64,000 bases of DNA from Caballeronia sp. M1242 (GCF_017220215.1 NZ_CP071132.1:248001-312000), one strand, 5' to 3'. Numbered from the stretch's first letter, positions 1-9,058 are shown. Notes: generated from the sequence alone by a model not told the origin. Translations and numbers: made by a program.

Positions 1-252
1 CGCGATCAAGTCCTCGATGATCTTCAATTGCTGCGCGGCGTCGGCGCGGCCGGGCCCCGTCTGATACACATTGATGTTCGGGTTCGCCTTGCCGAACTCT
101 TTGACGCCGTCGTCCATGCGATTGAACCAGTTGATCCCGGTCACCTTGACGACCGTGACGATGGTTTCGTTCGTCGCGGCCTGGGCGGCCATGACTGCGC
201 CGGCAGCGAGCGCAATGGCGGTCAGCGCGGTGCCGAAAGTCTTGAGCTTCAT
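1..252 (-). CDS. Sugar ABC transporter substrate-binding protein, N-terminal part only
   Basis: The gene runs off the left edge, so only the first 84 codons are present. It opens with a lipid-free secretion signal (MKLKTFGTALTAIALAAGAVMAAQA) and continues into a periplasmic binding fold of the ribose/rhamnose/autoinducer-2 type (TIVTVVKVTGINWFNRM). It would capture a sugar in the periplasm for the permease encoded just upstream in the operon (319-1362). It is the last visible gene of the leftward deoC operon, and the ATPase gene is probably outside the window. The substrate is inferred from the neighbours (deoxyribose or a similar sugar) and cannot be read from this fragment. Confidence 0.88.
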   Translation of the reverse strand, partial: MKLKTFGTALTAIALAAGAVMAAQAATNETIVTVVKVTGINWFNRMDDGVKEFGKANPNINVYQTGPGRADAAQQLKIIEDLIA

Positions 253-318
253 CGTGTTGTCTCCTTTATGTTTCGAATGTCGTTCGATGGTCTTTTGAAG
301 CAATCACACAGCGAGTGG

Positions 319-1362
319 TCAACGTCCCGTCGATGCAGGCGGCGGTGGAATCTTGGATGTGGGCTTGGCGCCGCCGATGCCGAAGATCGCGCGCACGCGT
401 TCGCCACCCGCGAAGGCGAGCGACGCGAGCAGCAGGAAGCCCCACGCGCAATCGCCGAAAAACTGCGAGACGCCAAGCAGATTGAAGAGGCTCGACAGGA
501 ACTGCAGGACCGTTGCCGCGAGAAACACGCAGACAATGCGTCCGTAGCCGCCCGCCGGATTCACGCCGCCCATCACCGCGATCAGAATCGCGATCAAGAG
601 ATAAGAGTTGCCGTAATCCCACTTCGCGCTGGACGTATGCGTTGCGCTGATGAGACCCGCGAGCGATGCGAGCACGCCGCACATGCCGTAAGTCAGAATC
701 AGCATGCGCGCGCGCGGAATGCCTGCATAGAAGGCGGCTTTGGGATTCGTGCCCATCAGGTAAAGCCGCAGGCCGAACGGCGTGCGCTTGAGCACCCAGC
801 CGAGCCCGAGCACCGCCGCAATGAAGATCCACAGCGAAACGGGCACCTGAAGGAACGTGCCATTGCCGATGTTCGATAGCGGATCGACATATTCGACTCG
901 CACCGATGCGCCGTTGCTCAACACGACGGCAATGCCCGTGAACAGCAATTGGGTGCCGAGCGTGCAGAGAATCGGCGTCAGCCTGAGCTTGGCAATGACC
1001 ACACCGTTCAGCAGGCCGCCGACCACGCCCATCGCGACGACGATGCCGACGAACACGGCCGTATAGAGCGCGGGCGAATCGTCGGCGGAGACGATGTGCG
1101 GCAGAGCCATCGCCGCGACCATGCCCGAGAGGTTCGCGAGCCCGACGCCCGAGAGGTCGATGCCGCCATTGCCCGAGACCATCGACAACATGATGCCGAG
1201 CGCGAGCAAGCCGAGTTCGGGCAATTGGCCGCCCATCGACTGAAGATTGTCGATGTCGAGAAACTGGCCGTGCGAAAGCCATGTCGCGACGATCACCACC
1301 AGCAGATTCACGCCGATCAGAAAGTTGAACTGCCGGTCAGCGAGCCACTTCGACGCCTTCAT
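319..1362 (-). CDS. Sugar ABC transporter permease, RbsC family
   Basis: A 347-residue hydrophobic protein of the BPD_transp_2/RbsC type. It has about eight to ten membrane segments, for example LIGVNLLVVIVATWLS near residue 15 and LGLLALGIMLSMVSG near residue 55. The loop GLISATHTSSAKWDYGNSYLL and the segment GGVNPAGGYGRI are typical of the family. It would form the membrane channel for the binding protein at 1-252. The ATG at 1362 overlaps the kinase stop by 4 bp (ATGA), so a longer upstream reading that covers the kinase gene is not the real start. The sugar transported is inferred from the operon only. Confidence 0.92.
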   Translation of the reverse strand: MKASKWLADRQFNFLIGVNLLVVIVATWLSHGQFLDIDNLQSMGGQLPELGLLALGIMLSMVSGNGGIDLSGVGLANLSGMVAAMALPHIVSADDSPALYTAVFVGIVVAMGVVGGLLNGVVIAKLRLTPILCTLGTQLLFTGIAVVLSNGASVRVEYVDPLSNIGNGTFLQVPVSLWIFIAAVLGLGWVLKRTPFGLRLYLMGTNPKAAFYAGIPRARMLILTYGMCGVLASLAGLISATHTSSAKWDYGNSYLLIAILIAVMGGVNPAGGYGRIVCVFLAATVLQFLSSLFNLLGVSQFFGDCAWGFLLLASLAFAGGERVRAIFGIGGAKPTSKIPPPPASTGR

Positions 1363-2294
1363 TGCGTCACGCTCCTTTCGCTCAACAATGCATTGATTTC
1401 GTCGAGGCGAGGCATCGAAGGCGCGGTGCCGGGCCGCGTGACCGAGATGCTCGCCAACGCGCATCCGAAGCGCACGGCATCGAGCGCGCTGTCGCCGCGC
1501 GCGAGCGCCGCCGCGAAACCGCCGGTGAAGCCATCGCCCGCGCCGGCCGTTTCGACCACGCGTCCGCATTCGAACGCGGGAACCAGCACCGATTCGCTCG
1601 CGCTATGCAGGAGCGCGCCCGCCTCGCCCAACGTGATGATCGCCGCGCGCGCGCCCTTGCTCAACAGAACATCCGCCGCGCGACGCGCATCGTCGACAGA
1701 CTTCACGGCGACTCCCGTCAATGCCGCCGCCTCGGTCTCATTCGGCGTGATGTAGTCGCAAAGCGGATAGATATCGTCGTCGAGCGCGAGCGCGGGCGCC
1801 GGGTTGAAGACGGTCGTCACGCCATGCTTCCGGGCGAGTTCGAGCCCGCGTTTCGCGGCCGGAATGGGCTGCTCCAGTTGCGTGACGAAGACGGCTGCCT
1901 TCGCGATGTCCGCTTCGATCGCATCCACGTCAGCGGGGCCGAGCGTGCCGGCCGCGCCCGCCGCGACGATGATCGCATTGCCGCCGGTGTTTTCGTCCAC
2001 GTAGATATGCGCGGCGCCGGTCGCGATATCGTCTATCACGCTGGCTCGCGATGTAATGCCTTCGGCCGCCCACGTGGCCTGCGCGATCTTGCCGAACGCA
2101 TCGTTGCCGATGCGCGTGCAGAAGATGACGTCCGCGCCCGCGCGGGCGGCGGCCACGGCCTGATTCGAACCCTTGCCGCCCGGTCCCATCGCAAACGCGG
2201 AGCCCGCCACCGTTTCGCCAAGCAAAGGCATGCGCTGCGCGCGGAAAGCGAGGTCCGTCACATAGATGCCGAGGATGACGACGCTGCCGCTCAT
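1359..2294 (-). CDS. PfkB-family sugar kinase (ribokinase/deoxyribokinase-like)
   Basis: A 311-residue PfkB carbohydrate kinase. The first family signature is GPGGKGSNQAVAAARAG (about residues 37-53) and the second is ETAGAGDGFTGG near residue 245, which carries the catalytic Asp. It would phosphorylate an incoming pentose with ATP. Placed between a mutarotase and a sugar ABC transporter and co-transcribed with deoC, it is a good candidate for a deoxyribokinase feeding deoxyribose 5-phosphate to the aldolase. Ribokinase is the alternative, and sequence alone does not separate the two. It has 4-bp overlaps with both neighbours (ATGA at 2291-2294 and 1359-1362), a sign of translational coupling. 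Confidence 0.9.
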   Translation of the reverse strand: MSGSVVILGIYVTDLAFRAQRMPLLGETVAGSAFAMGPGGKGSNQAVAAARAGADVIFCTRIGNDAFGKIAQATWAAEGITSRASVIDDIATGAAHIYVDENTGGNAIIVAAGAAGTLGPADVDAIEADIAKAAVFVTQLEQPIPAAKRGLELARKHGVTTVFNPAPALALDDDIYPLCDYITPNETEAAALTGVAVKSVDDARRAADVLLSKGARAAIITLGEAGALLHSASESVLVPAFECGRVVETAGAGDGFTGGFAAALARGDSALDAVRFGCALASISVTRPGTAPSMPRLDEINALLSERSVTQ

Positions 2295-2764
2295 GGCGCG
2301 TCCCCTTGCGGCGCATCCGGCGCGAGCTGCACGCCTTTCTTGAAGATGAAACAGCCATAGCCGCGCGTCTCGCCCGTGCGGATGACGCAATACGCCTTTT
2401 TCGCGCGCTCATAGAACGCGAAGCGTTCGATCGGCGCGAACGCCACTTCGCGGCCTTCGGCGTGATCGACTTCGCGTTGCGCTTCGCGCTGCACGGCGGG
2501 CAAGGCGGTCGCGTCGCCGACGACTTCCATGCGGCCTGCGGGATCGTCCACGAATGTGTCCAGCGGCATCACCGACAGCACCGCGCGCACGACACGCGGC
2601 GCATTCGCGCCGTCGATCCGCAAGAGCTTGCCGAGCACCGTCTGCCGCGCGACCGAATCGCCGGGAAAGTTGGCGTCGCAAACGACGACTTCATCGCCGT
2701 GTCCCATCGCGGCGAGCGCGTAAAGAATGTCGGCGTTCAGAAGCGGGTCAATGTTCTTCAGCAA
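2291..2764 (-). CDS. RbsD/FucU-family sugar mutarotase
   Basis: A 157-residue protein of the RbsD/FucU family, which interconverts sugar anomers in the cytoplasm. The N-terminus MLKNIDPLLNADILYALAAM, the segment GHGDEVVVCDANFPGDS and the C-terminal ERFAFYERAKKAYCVIRTGE match FucU. I chose the TTG at 2764 because a strong GGAGGAG lies 6 bases before it and because FucU proteins begin MLKxIxPL. An in-frame ATG at 2779 would place that ribosome binding site inside the gene. The role here is probably to supply the right anomer to the kinase, which overlaps it by 4 bp. Confidence 0.87.
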   Translation of the reverse strand: MLKNIDPLLNADILYALAAMGHGDEVVVCDANFPGDSVARQTVLGKLLRIDGANAPRVVRAVLSVMPLDTFVDDPAGRMEVVGDATALPAVQREAQREVDHAEGREVAFAPIERFAFYERAKKAYCVIRTGETRGYGCFIFKKGVQLAPDAPQGDAP

Positions 2765-2840
2765 GAGCGTCTCCTCCATGCATGGGCGCGTCCCGTTCCA
2801 GGATCTGCGCCGTTGAACCTCGGATTACGAATGCCGCGGA

Positions 2841-5231
2841 TCAATCTCCATACGGCACCCAGATATTCTTGACTTGCACGGCTTGGCGCAAGAAGGGCAA
2901 ACCTTCACTCGATGCATCATGCCAGTCGAACAGTCGTCCGTGATCGACGAAGGTTCGCTTCAGATTGCCGACCGATTCGCGCTCGGCCATCGCCGAAAGC
3001 GCCGCGCCATTGAAGCACCAGAGCGCGTCGACGTCATCGTGCTGGGCGAGCGTTTTCGCAAGCGAGCGCGCGTCGCCGGTCACGATGTTGAGCGCGCCGC
3101 CCGGCACGTCGGACGTATCCGCGACCTGATAGAAGTCTGTCGCCATGAGCGGGCACGTCATGCTCGGCACCGCCACGACCGTATTGCCCAGCGCGAGCGC
3201 GGGCGCGATCAGCGAGACGAAGCCGAGCAACGGCGCTTCGTCCGGACAGATGACGCCGATCACGCCGACCGGCTCGTGCATCGCCAGCGCGACGCCGTGC
3301 AGCGGCGGCGCATGCACCGCGCCGTCGAACTTGTCGGCCCACGCTGCGTACGTGAACAAGCGGGCAATCGACGCATCGACTTCGCGCTTCGCATCGCGTT
3401 CGCTCGAACCCGCGCGCGTCACGAGTTGGCGCGCGAATTCATCCGCTCGCGCGCTGAGATTCTCCGCGAGGTAATACAACACCTGCGCGCGGTTGTGCGC
3501 GCTCGCTGCCGCCCATTTCGTCATGCCGCGCGCCGCCGCCACGGCATTGCGAATGTCCTTGCGATTGCCCTCGGCCACTTCGCCGACGATCTCGCCCGCA
3601 GGCGAGCGAACGAGCCGCGAGTAACCGCTATCCGGCCGCGCCTGCTTGCCGCCGATGAAGAGCTTCGCCGTGCGGTCGATCGCGCTGACGTTGGCCGATT
3701 CCATCAGCGAGTCCGGCTCGACGGGCGGCGCTTGCGTGTCGGAGCGCATCGGCAGCTTGGACCATGCGCGCGGCTTGAGATATTCGTATATGCCCTCGCG
3801 TCCGCCTTCCCGCCCGAAACCGGACTCGCGATAGCCGCCGAAGCCCACTGCCGCATCGAACAGATTCGTCGCGTTGATCCATACGACACCGCATTGCAGG
3901 CGGGGCGCGACGTCCAGCGCGCGGCTGATGTTCTCGCTCCAGACGCTCGCGGCGAGGCCATAGCGCGTGTTGTTCGCCAGGGCGACGGCTTCGTCGGGCG
4001 TGCGAAAGCTCATCGAGACGAGCACGGGCCCGAAGATTTCCTCTTGCGCGAGCGTCGATGCCGGCGCGACGTTCGTCACCAGCGTCGGCGCGAAAAACGC
4101 CCCGCCTTCGGGCAGCACCAGACGCGAGGGCTGGTGAATCTCGCATCCTTCGCTTTCGCCTTTCGCCACGAGCGCGCGAATGCGTTCGAGCTGCACGTCA
4201 TCGACAATGGCGCTCATGTCGACGCCCTTGTCCAACGACGGCCCGACGCGCAGCGTTTCCATGCGGCGCTTGAGCTTGTCGATAAAGCGCGCTTCGATGC
4301 CTTCCTGCACCAGCAGACGCGAACCCGCGCAGCACACCTGGCCTTGGTTGAACCAGATCGCATCGACGACACCTTCGACGGCCGAGTCGATATCGGCGTC
4401 GTCGAACACGATGAACGGCGACTTGCCGCCCAATTCCAGCGTGAGCGATTTGCCCGAGCCCGCCGTCGTCGCGCGAATCTGGCGGCCGACTTCGGTCGAA
4501 CCGGTGAACGCGATCTTCGCGACGCGCGGATGCTCGACGAGCGCCGCGCCCGTGCGGCCATCTCCGGTCACGACGTTGAGCACGCCCTTGGGCAAGCCGG
4601 CGCGGTGCGCGAGTTCCGCGAAGAGCAACGCCGTGAGCGACGTGTATTCCGCGGGCTTCAACACGACGCAATTGCCGAGCGCAAGCGCGGGCGCAATCTT
4701 CCACGCGAGCATCAGCAGCGGAAAATTCCACGGCACGATTTGCCCGATCACGCCGAGCGGCGCCCAGTCCGCGAACTCGCGATCCTGCAATTGCGCCCAG
4801 CCCGCATGATGCAGAAAGTGCCTTGAAACAAGGGGGATATCGATGTCGCGCGATTCGCGAATCGGCTTGCCGTTATCGAGCGATTCCAGGACGGCGAAGA
4901 GGCGGCTATGCCTCTGCACCATGCGCGACAGTGCGTACAGGTGCCGCGCGCGGCCCGCGCCGCCGATGCCTTGCCATGCTTCCAGCGCGTCGTGCGCGGC
5001 TCGCACGGCGGCATCCACGTCGCCGCTCGATGCTTGCGCGATCGACGCGAGCACGCAGCCCGTCGCCGGCTCGCGCGAATCGAAGCGATGTTCGTCCGCG
5101 CCGTCTCGCCATGCGCCGTCGATGAAATGGCCGAAGCGTCCGGCGTGTTGATCGAGCCATGCGCGCACGGCGCGATCGTCTTCCGGTGCGGGTCCGTATT
5201 CCATCGAAGAAAAATAGTGGGCTACGCTCAT
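2841..5231 (-). CDS. Two-domain aldehyde dehydrogenase, ALDH16-like
   Basis: A 796-residue protein, about 1.6 times normal ALDH length. Residues about 30-510 form a complete ALDH: LGVIGQIVPWNFPLLMLAWK, FTGSTEVGRQI, LELGGKSPF with the general base Glu, and GQVCCAGSR with the nucleophile Cys near residue 300. Residues about 530-796 form a second ALDH-like unit (KLFIGGKQARPDSGYSR, EPVGVIGVICPDEAPLLGF, GGALNIVTGD) with no visible catalytic Cys motif. This layout is that of bacterial ALDH16. Beside deoC it probably oxidises the acetaldehyde released by the aldolase. The ATG at 5231 gives MSVAHYFSSMEYGP; a longer frame continues upstream into deoC and is not used. Confidence 0.88.
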   Translation of the reverse strand: MSVAHYFSSMEYGPAPEDDRAVRAWLDQHAGRFGHFIDGAWRDGADEHRFDSREPATGCVLASIAQASSGDVDAAVRAAHDALEAWQGIGGAGRARHLYALSRMVQRHSRLFAVLESLDNGKPIRESRDIDIPLVSRHFLHHAGWAQLQDREFADWAPLGVIGQIVPWNFPLLMLAWKIAPALALGNCVVLKPAEYTSLTALLFAELAHRAGLPKGVLNVVTGDGRTGAALVEHPRVAKIAFTGSTEVGRQIRATTAGSGKSLTLELGGKSPFIVFDDADIDSAVEGVVDAIWFNQGQVCCAGSRLLVQEGIEARFIDKLKRRMETLRVGPSLDKGVDMSAIVDDVQLERIRALVAKGESEGCEIHQPSRLVLPEGGAFFAPTLVTNVAPASTLAQEEIFGPVLVSMSFRTPDEAVALANNTRYGLAASVWSENISRALDVAPRLQCGVVWINATNLFDAAVGFGGYRESGFGREGGREGIYEYLKPRAWSKLPMRSDTQAPPVEPDSLMESANVSAIDRTAKLFIGGKQARPDSGYSRLVRSPAGEIVGEVAEGNRKDIRNAVAAARGMTKWAAASAHNRAQVLYYLAENLSARADEFARQLVTRAGSSERDAKREVDASIARLFTYAAWADKFDGAVHAPPLHGVALAMHEPVGVIGVICPDEAPLLGFVSLIAPALALGNTVVAVPSMTCPLMATDFYQVADTSDVPGGALNIVTGDARSLAKTLAQHDDVDALWCFNGAALSAMAERESVGNLKRTFVDHGRLFDWHDASSEGLPFLRQAVQVKNIWVPYGD

Positions 5232-5257
5232 GAGGCTTGTGTCTGTATTGGGCTGGT

Positions 5258-6265
5258 TCAGGCGACCGGATGGCGGTTGAACGCCGAATAGCGCCCGCTC
5301 ACGTGATGTTCGAGTTGCCGCTCGATATCGGCAAGCAGGCTGGACGCGCCAATGCGGAACAAGTCCGCTTCGAGCCATTCGCGCCCGAGTTCCTCCTTCA
5401 TGAGAACCTGATAGTTCAGCACCGATTTCGCGGTCGAGACGCCGCCCGCCGGCTTGAAGCCGATCGCGATGCCCGTGCGCGTCAGATATTCGCGAATCAT
5501 GCGCACCATCACGAGCGACACGTCGAGCGTCGCATTGACGCCTTCCTTGCCCGTGGATGTCTTGATGAAATCGGCGCCGGCCATCATGCAGATCATCGAA
5601 GCCTTCGCGACGTTGGAAAGCGTGCGTATGTCGCCGGTGCCGAGAATCGCCTTGACGTGCGCATCGCCGCAAGCCGCGCGGAAGTCGCGCATCTCGTCGT
5701 AGAGCGCTTGCCAATTTCCGGTGAGCACGTGCTCCCGCGTCACGACGATGTCGATTTCCTTCGCGCCGTCGGCCACCGATGCTTCGATCTCGCGCAGCTT
5801 GAGCGCATGTGGATTCAGGCCGGCGGGGAATCCGGTGGACACGGCGGCGACCGGAATGCCGCTATCGGCGAGCGCCTCAACCGCCGTCTTGACGAAGCGG
5901 TGATAGACGCACACGGCGCCTGTCGTGATCGGTTGATCCGACATGCCGAGCGCGTCGAGCAAGTCCTCGCGCAGCGGGCGGCGTGCCTTGGCGCAGAGCC
6001 GTTGCACGCGCGCGGTGGTGTCGTCGCCGCTTAGCGTCGTGAGGTCGATGCAGGTGATCGCCTTCAAGAGCCACGCCGCTTGCGCGTCTTTCTTGACGGA
6101 GCGACGCAAGCCGAAGCTCGCGGCCCGGCGCGCGACCGCCGACTGATTGACGCGCAGTCCTTCGAGCCATGCGAGGTCGAAAGGGACGCCGGGATTGCGC
6201 GCGCGCGTGGCCGGGTGAGCGGTTCCGGGCCACGCGACGATGGACTTCGGTGCGGTTTCCAGCAT
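5258..6265 (-). CDS. deoC: Deoxyribose-phosphate aldolase
   Basis: A 335-residue DeoC-type aldolase, which cleaves 2-deoxyribose 5-phosphate to glyceraldehyde 3-phosphate and acetaldehyde. Seen are AITCIDLTTLSGDDT, VSTGFPAGLN, EIDIVVTREHVLTG, KAILGTGDI and ADFIKTSTGKEGVNAT with the Schiff-base Lys region, then GFKPAGGV. It is longer than the 220-260 residue E. coli type and has an N-terminal extension of about 70 residues, as in the eukaryotic and proteobacterial long class. It is first gene of the leftward operon, 26 bp before the ALDH gene. I chose the ATG at 6265 (MLETAPKSIVAW); an in-frame ATG at 6298 is possible. Confidence 0.93.
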   Translation of the reverse strand: MLETAPKSIVAWPGTAHPATRARNPGVPFDLAWLEGLRVNQSAVARRAASFGLRRSVKKDAQAAWLLKAITCIDLTTLSGDDTTARVQRLCAKARRPLREDLLDALGMSDQPITTGAVCVYHRFVKTAVEALADSGIPVAAVSTGFPAGLNPHALKLREIEASVADGAKEIDIVVTREHVLTGNWQALYDEMRDFRAACGDAHVKAILGTGDIRTLSNVAKASMICMMAGADFIKTSTGKEGVNATLDVSLVMVRMIREYLTRTGIAIGFKPAGGVSTAKSVLNYQVLMKEELGREWLEADLFRIGASSLLADIERQLEHHVSGRYSAFNRHPVA

Positions 6266-6338
6266 GAGATCGGTAGGCTGTGCGCTTGCGCAACGCACAA
6301 CAGCTTTTTGATAGATTGATCTCAGTCTATCGCAACGT

Positions 6339-6354
6339 TGTTACGATCGTAACA
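6339..6354. promoter_or_regulatory. 16-bp palindrome upstream of deoC, candidate DeoR-type operator
   Basis: TGTTACGATCGTAACA is a perfect palindrome 74 bp before the deoC start. Its TGTTA/TAACA half-sites are the same as those of the E. coli DeoR operator (TGTTAGAATTCTAACA, from memory). On the minus strand a possible -35 TTGCGA (6335-6330) and -10 TATCAA (6313-6308), 16 bp apart, follow directly. That the site controls the deoC operon is inference; no DeoR-type regulator gene is visible here. Confidence 0.6.
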
Positions 6355-6404
6355 TAGGGAAAGTGCGGAGACGGGCGGCTTCGGCGTACCGCCCTCTGTC
6401 GACG

Positions 6405-7763
6405 TCAGGCCGCCCGCGCTTCGGGCTCCACCGCAGGCGCGCCCCGCCCCGCCGGTACTGCGAGACCGAGGTGTCCGCGCAGCGTCGTGCCTTCGTAAGC
6501 GCGACGAAAGATGCCGCGCCGCTGAAGGATCGGCACGACGCCGTCCGTGAACGCTTCGAGACCGTCGGGCAGCACGTCCGGCATCAGATTGAAGCCGTCG
6601 GCCGCGCCGTTTTCGAACCAGTGCGTGATGTCGTCGGCCACCTGTTCGGGCGTGCCGACGATCACGCGATGCCCGCCGCCGCCCGCCAGCGCGCGCACCA
6701 GTTCGCGCACCGTATAGCCGTGCGTGCGCGCCTGCGCGAGCGTCGCGTTGAAGAACGTGTGATTGCCGTTGCCGTCGTTGGGCAGCGGGAGATCGGCGGG
6801 CAGGCGGGCATCGAGTTGCAGCGATTCCACGGGCACGCCGAGCGTTCCGGCAAGGCGGTTGAGGCTGTAGCGCCAAGGAATCAGATCGACGAGTTCATCG
6901 CGACGGCGCAGCGCCTCGCTTTCTGTGGCGCCGATGATCGTGGTCAGTCCGGCGAGCACCTTCACGGCGTTCGGGCCGCGTCCATAGCGCGCCGCCCGCT
7001 CGTTGAGGTCGGCGCGGTAGGCGCGCGATTCGTCGAACGACTGCGACGCCGAGAACACGGCCTCCGCGTGACGCGCGGCCAGTTCGCGTCCGTCGCCCGA
7101 TGCGCCCGCCTGCACCAGCACCGGATGCCCTTGCGCCGAACGCGGCAGGTTGAGCGCGCCCTGCACGCCGAAGAAACGCCCGCGATGCTGCGCCGGATGC
7201 AGCTTGTCCAGATCGACGAAACGCCCGCTTGCCTTGTCCGCCACCAGCGCATCGTCTTCCCAGCTATTCCAGAGCGATTTCACGAGCGTCGCGAACTCAT
7301 CGGCGCGGGCATAGCGTTCCGCGTGCTGCGGCACCGCGTCGAGACCGAAGTTGCGCGCGGACGGCAGATCGGCCGTCGTCACGATGTTCCAGCCGGCGCG
7401 GCCGCCGCTGATCAGATCGAGCGTCGCGAACCGGCGCGCGATGTTGTACGGCTCGTTGTAGCTCGTCGAAGCGGTCGCGATGAGTCCGATATGCGTGGTC
7501 GCGGCGGCCACGCTCGTGAGCAGCATCGTCGGTTCGAGCGCGGTGATCGGACGCATGTCGAGCTGATCGGAGATCGCGGCGTTGTCCGCCAGAAAAATCG
7601 CGTCGAGGCAGGCGCGCTCGGCGGTCTGCGCGAGCCGCACGTAATGATTCACGTCGATGAACGCGCGCGGATCGGCCTTCGCCACGCGCCACGCCGACGG
7701 CACGAAGCCCGAATGCAGCGCGTTGATGTTGAGATGCAACTGGCGCGGAAGAGATGCGCTCAT
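6405..7763 (-). CDS. LLM-class flavin-dependent monooxygenase (NtaA/SnaA/DszA type)
   Basis: A 452-residue luciferase-like monooxygenase of the NtaA/SnaA/DszA group, which uses FMNH2 and O2 supplied by a separate reductase. Characteristic stretches are AERACLDAIFLADN, TALEPTMLLTSVAAATTHIGLIATASTSYNEPYNIARRFATLD split over residues 70-120, GRAGWNIVTTADLPSARNFG and HPVLVQAGASGDGRELA. Relatives open nitrilotriacetate, dibenzothiophene sulfone or alkyl sulfones. It lies 38 bp downstream of an SfnB/DszC-like gene and in line with an ABC importer, so it probably attacks the imported compound, perhaps for sulfur. No flavin reductase gene is visible nearby. Confidence 0.88.
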   Translation of the reverse strand: MSASLPRQLHLNINALHSGFVPSAWRVAKADPRAFIDVNHYVRLAQTAERACLDAIFLADNAAISDQLDMRPITALEPTMLLTSVAAATTHIGLIATASTSYNEPYNIARRFATLDLISGGRAGWNIVTTADLPSARNFGLDAVPQHAERYARADEFATLVKSLWNSWEDDALVADKASGRFVDLDKLHPAQHRGRFFGVQGALNLPRSAQGHPVLVQAGASGDGRELAARHAEAVFSASQSFDESRAYRADLNERAARYGRGPNAVKVLAGLTTIIGATESEALRRRDELVDLIPWRYSLNRLAGTLGVPVESLQLDARLPADLPLPNDGNGNHTFFNATLAQARTHGYTVRELVRALAGGGGHRVIVGTPEQVADDITHWFENGAADGFNLMPDVLPDGLEAFTDGVVPILQRRGIFRRAYEGTTLRGHLGLAVPAGRGAPAVEPEARAA

Positions 7764-7801
7764 GACTGGTCACTCCGTTTCGATGATGATGGCCGCGGCG
7801 C

Positions 7802-9025
7802 TCAGAACACGCGCCCTTCGGTCAGGTGCGTGGTCACGCCGTTCAGTTCGTAATCGCCGATCACCCGCGATTTATGCAGCAGCGGGTTGTGGCTGAAGAT
7901 GGTGCGTAAGTTGCGCCAGTGGCGGTCGAAGTTGTGCGCGCGCGACGTGGCCGACGCCCCGCCCGCTTCGAACATGCGTTCCGCCGCATGCAACGCGAGC
8001 TTGCTCACGACCAGTTGCGTGCGCGCGGTGACGAGCGCGCCTTCGAGCACGAGCGCATCGGCGCGCGCGTCGCCGTCGCGCACCGCGCGCGACGAGCGGT
8101 CGAGCGCGCGGGCGTTCTCGCGCACGAGGGCGTCGATCGCGTGACTGTGCGACGACAGATCGCCCACGACCTGTTGAATGAACGCATCCTCGCGCGCGGT
8201 CGGCGCGGGACTATGCAGCGCGGGGCGTCCGTGTTGCACGACGTAGCGTTTGGCATCGGCGAGCACGTTGCGCACGATGCCCGCCGCGACCGCCACCAGA
8301 TGCAGTTGTCGCAGCGCGCCGGCGTGGCGGCCGGCAAGCGTCGTCAGATTGCGCGGCGCGATTTCGTCGGCCTCCACGCGCAACGAATCGAACACGAGAC
8401 TGCCGCTTGCCGTCATGCGCTGACCCATGCCGTCCCAGTCGTCGAGCACATGCAGACCTTCGCGCCGGACGGGCACGATCGCGACGACCGGTTCGCCGCG
8501 ATCATCCTGCACGTTGAGCCGCGCATAGTCCGCGAAGGCCGTGCCCGTCGCGTAGTACTTGCGCCCGCTCAGGCGATAGTGGTCGCCGTCGCGCGTGAGT
8601 TGCGTCGTGATCTCGCCCGGGCGCGACGTGCCCGCTTCGGTCGAGGCGCCGCCGAAGATCGCGCCATCGACGATGCGCTCGATCTGCAACGCGTTGAACG
8701 GCGTGCGCGGCGAAAGCAGCAGCGCCTCGGTCTGATCGAAGTGGATGCGCAGCGCATGCGCCACGTTGCTTTCATGCGCGGCGAGCGTCGAGATCACGTG
8801 GAACACGTCTTCGAGCGAGCCGCCGAGACCGCCCCACTCCACCGGCAGACGCAGCTTGCCTAAGCCCGAGGCCCGAAAGCGCGCGAACGCTTCGAACGGC
8901 AACTCGCGGCGCGCCTCGCGGGCGGCGGCTTCTTCGCCGATTTCGCGGGCGAGCGCCGGCAGCGCATCGAGCGCGTCCTGCAATGCGTGATCCGGCTCTG
9001 TGCGGATTCGTGCGAGTGTCGACAT
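7802..9025 (-). CDS. Acyl-CoA dehydrogenase-fold monooxygenase, SfnB/DszC-like
   Basis: A 407-residue protein of the acyl-CoA dehydrogenase fold, nearest in style to SfnB/DszC flavin monooxygenases: LRLPVEWGGLGGSLEDVFHV near residue 58, GGASTEAGT near residue 125, YRLSGRKYYATGTAFADY near residue 145, and a C-terminal AERMFEAGGASATSRAHNFDRHWRN helix pair. Members use reduced flavin and oxygen on sulfur or nitrogen compounds instead of dehydrogenating acyl-CoA. It sits between the LLM monooxygenase and the ABC transporter genes (33 bp from the ATPase gene), so a joint pathway is likely. A true acyl-CoA dehydrogenase is less likely because of this context. Confidence 0.85.
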   Translation of the reverse strand: MSTLARIRTEPDHALQDALDALPALAREIGEEAAAREARRELPFEAFARFRASGLGKLRLPVEWGGLGGSLEDVFHVISTLAAHESNVAHALRIHFDQTEALLLSPRTPFNALQIERIVDGAIFGGASTEAGTSRPGEITTQLTRDGDHYRLSGRKYYATGTAFADYARLNVQDDRGEPVVAIVPVRREGLHVLDDWDGMGQRMTASGSLVFDSLRVEADEIAPRNLTTLAGRHAGALRQLHLVAVAAGIVRNVLADAKRYVVQHGRPALHSPAPTAREDAFIQQVVGDLSSHSHAIDALVRENARALDRSSRAVRDGDARADALVLEGALVTARTQLVVSKLALHAAERMFEAGGASATSRAHNFDRHWRNLRTIFSHNPLLHKSRVIGDYELNGVTTHLTEGRVF

Positions 9026-9058
9026 CTTTCTTCCTTGTTGGTGAATCGTGCAGAGAGG

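Noticed and set aside
2874..4826. 650-codon open frame on the plus strand opposite the ALDH gene
   Set aside because: It is an antisense shadow of high-GC coding DNA: rich in Arg/His/Ala, no domain, no ribosome binding site, and the ALDH on the other strand is complete.
5232..5714. N-terminal extension of the ALDH gene into deoC
   Set aside because: The open frame continues, but it lies fully inside deoC, and the family N-terminus begins at the ATG at 5231.
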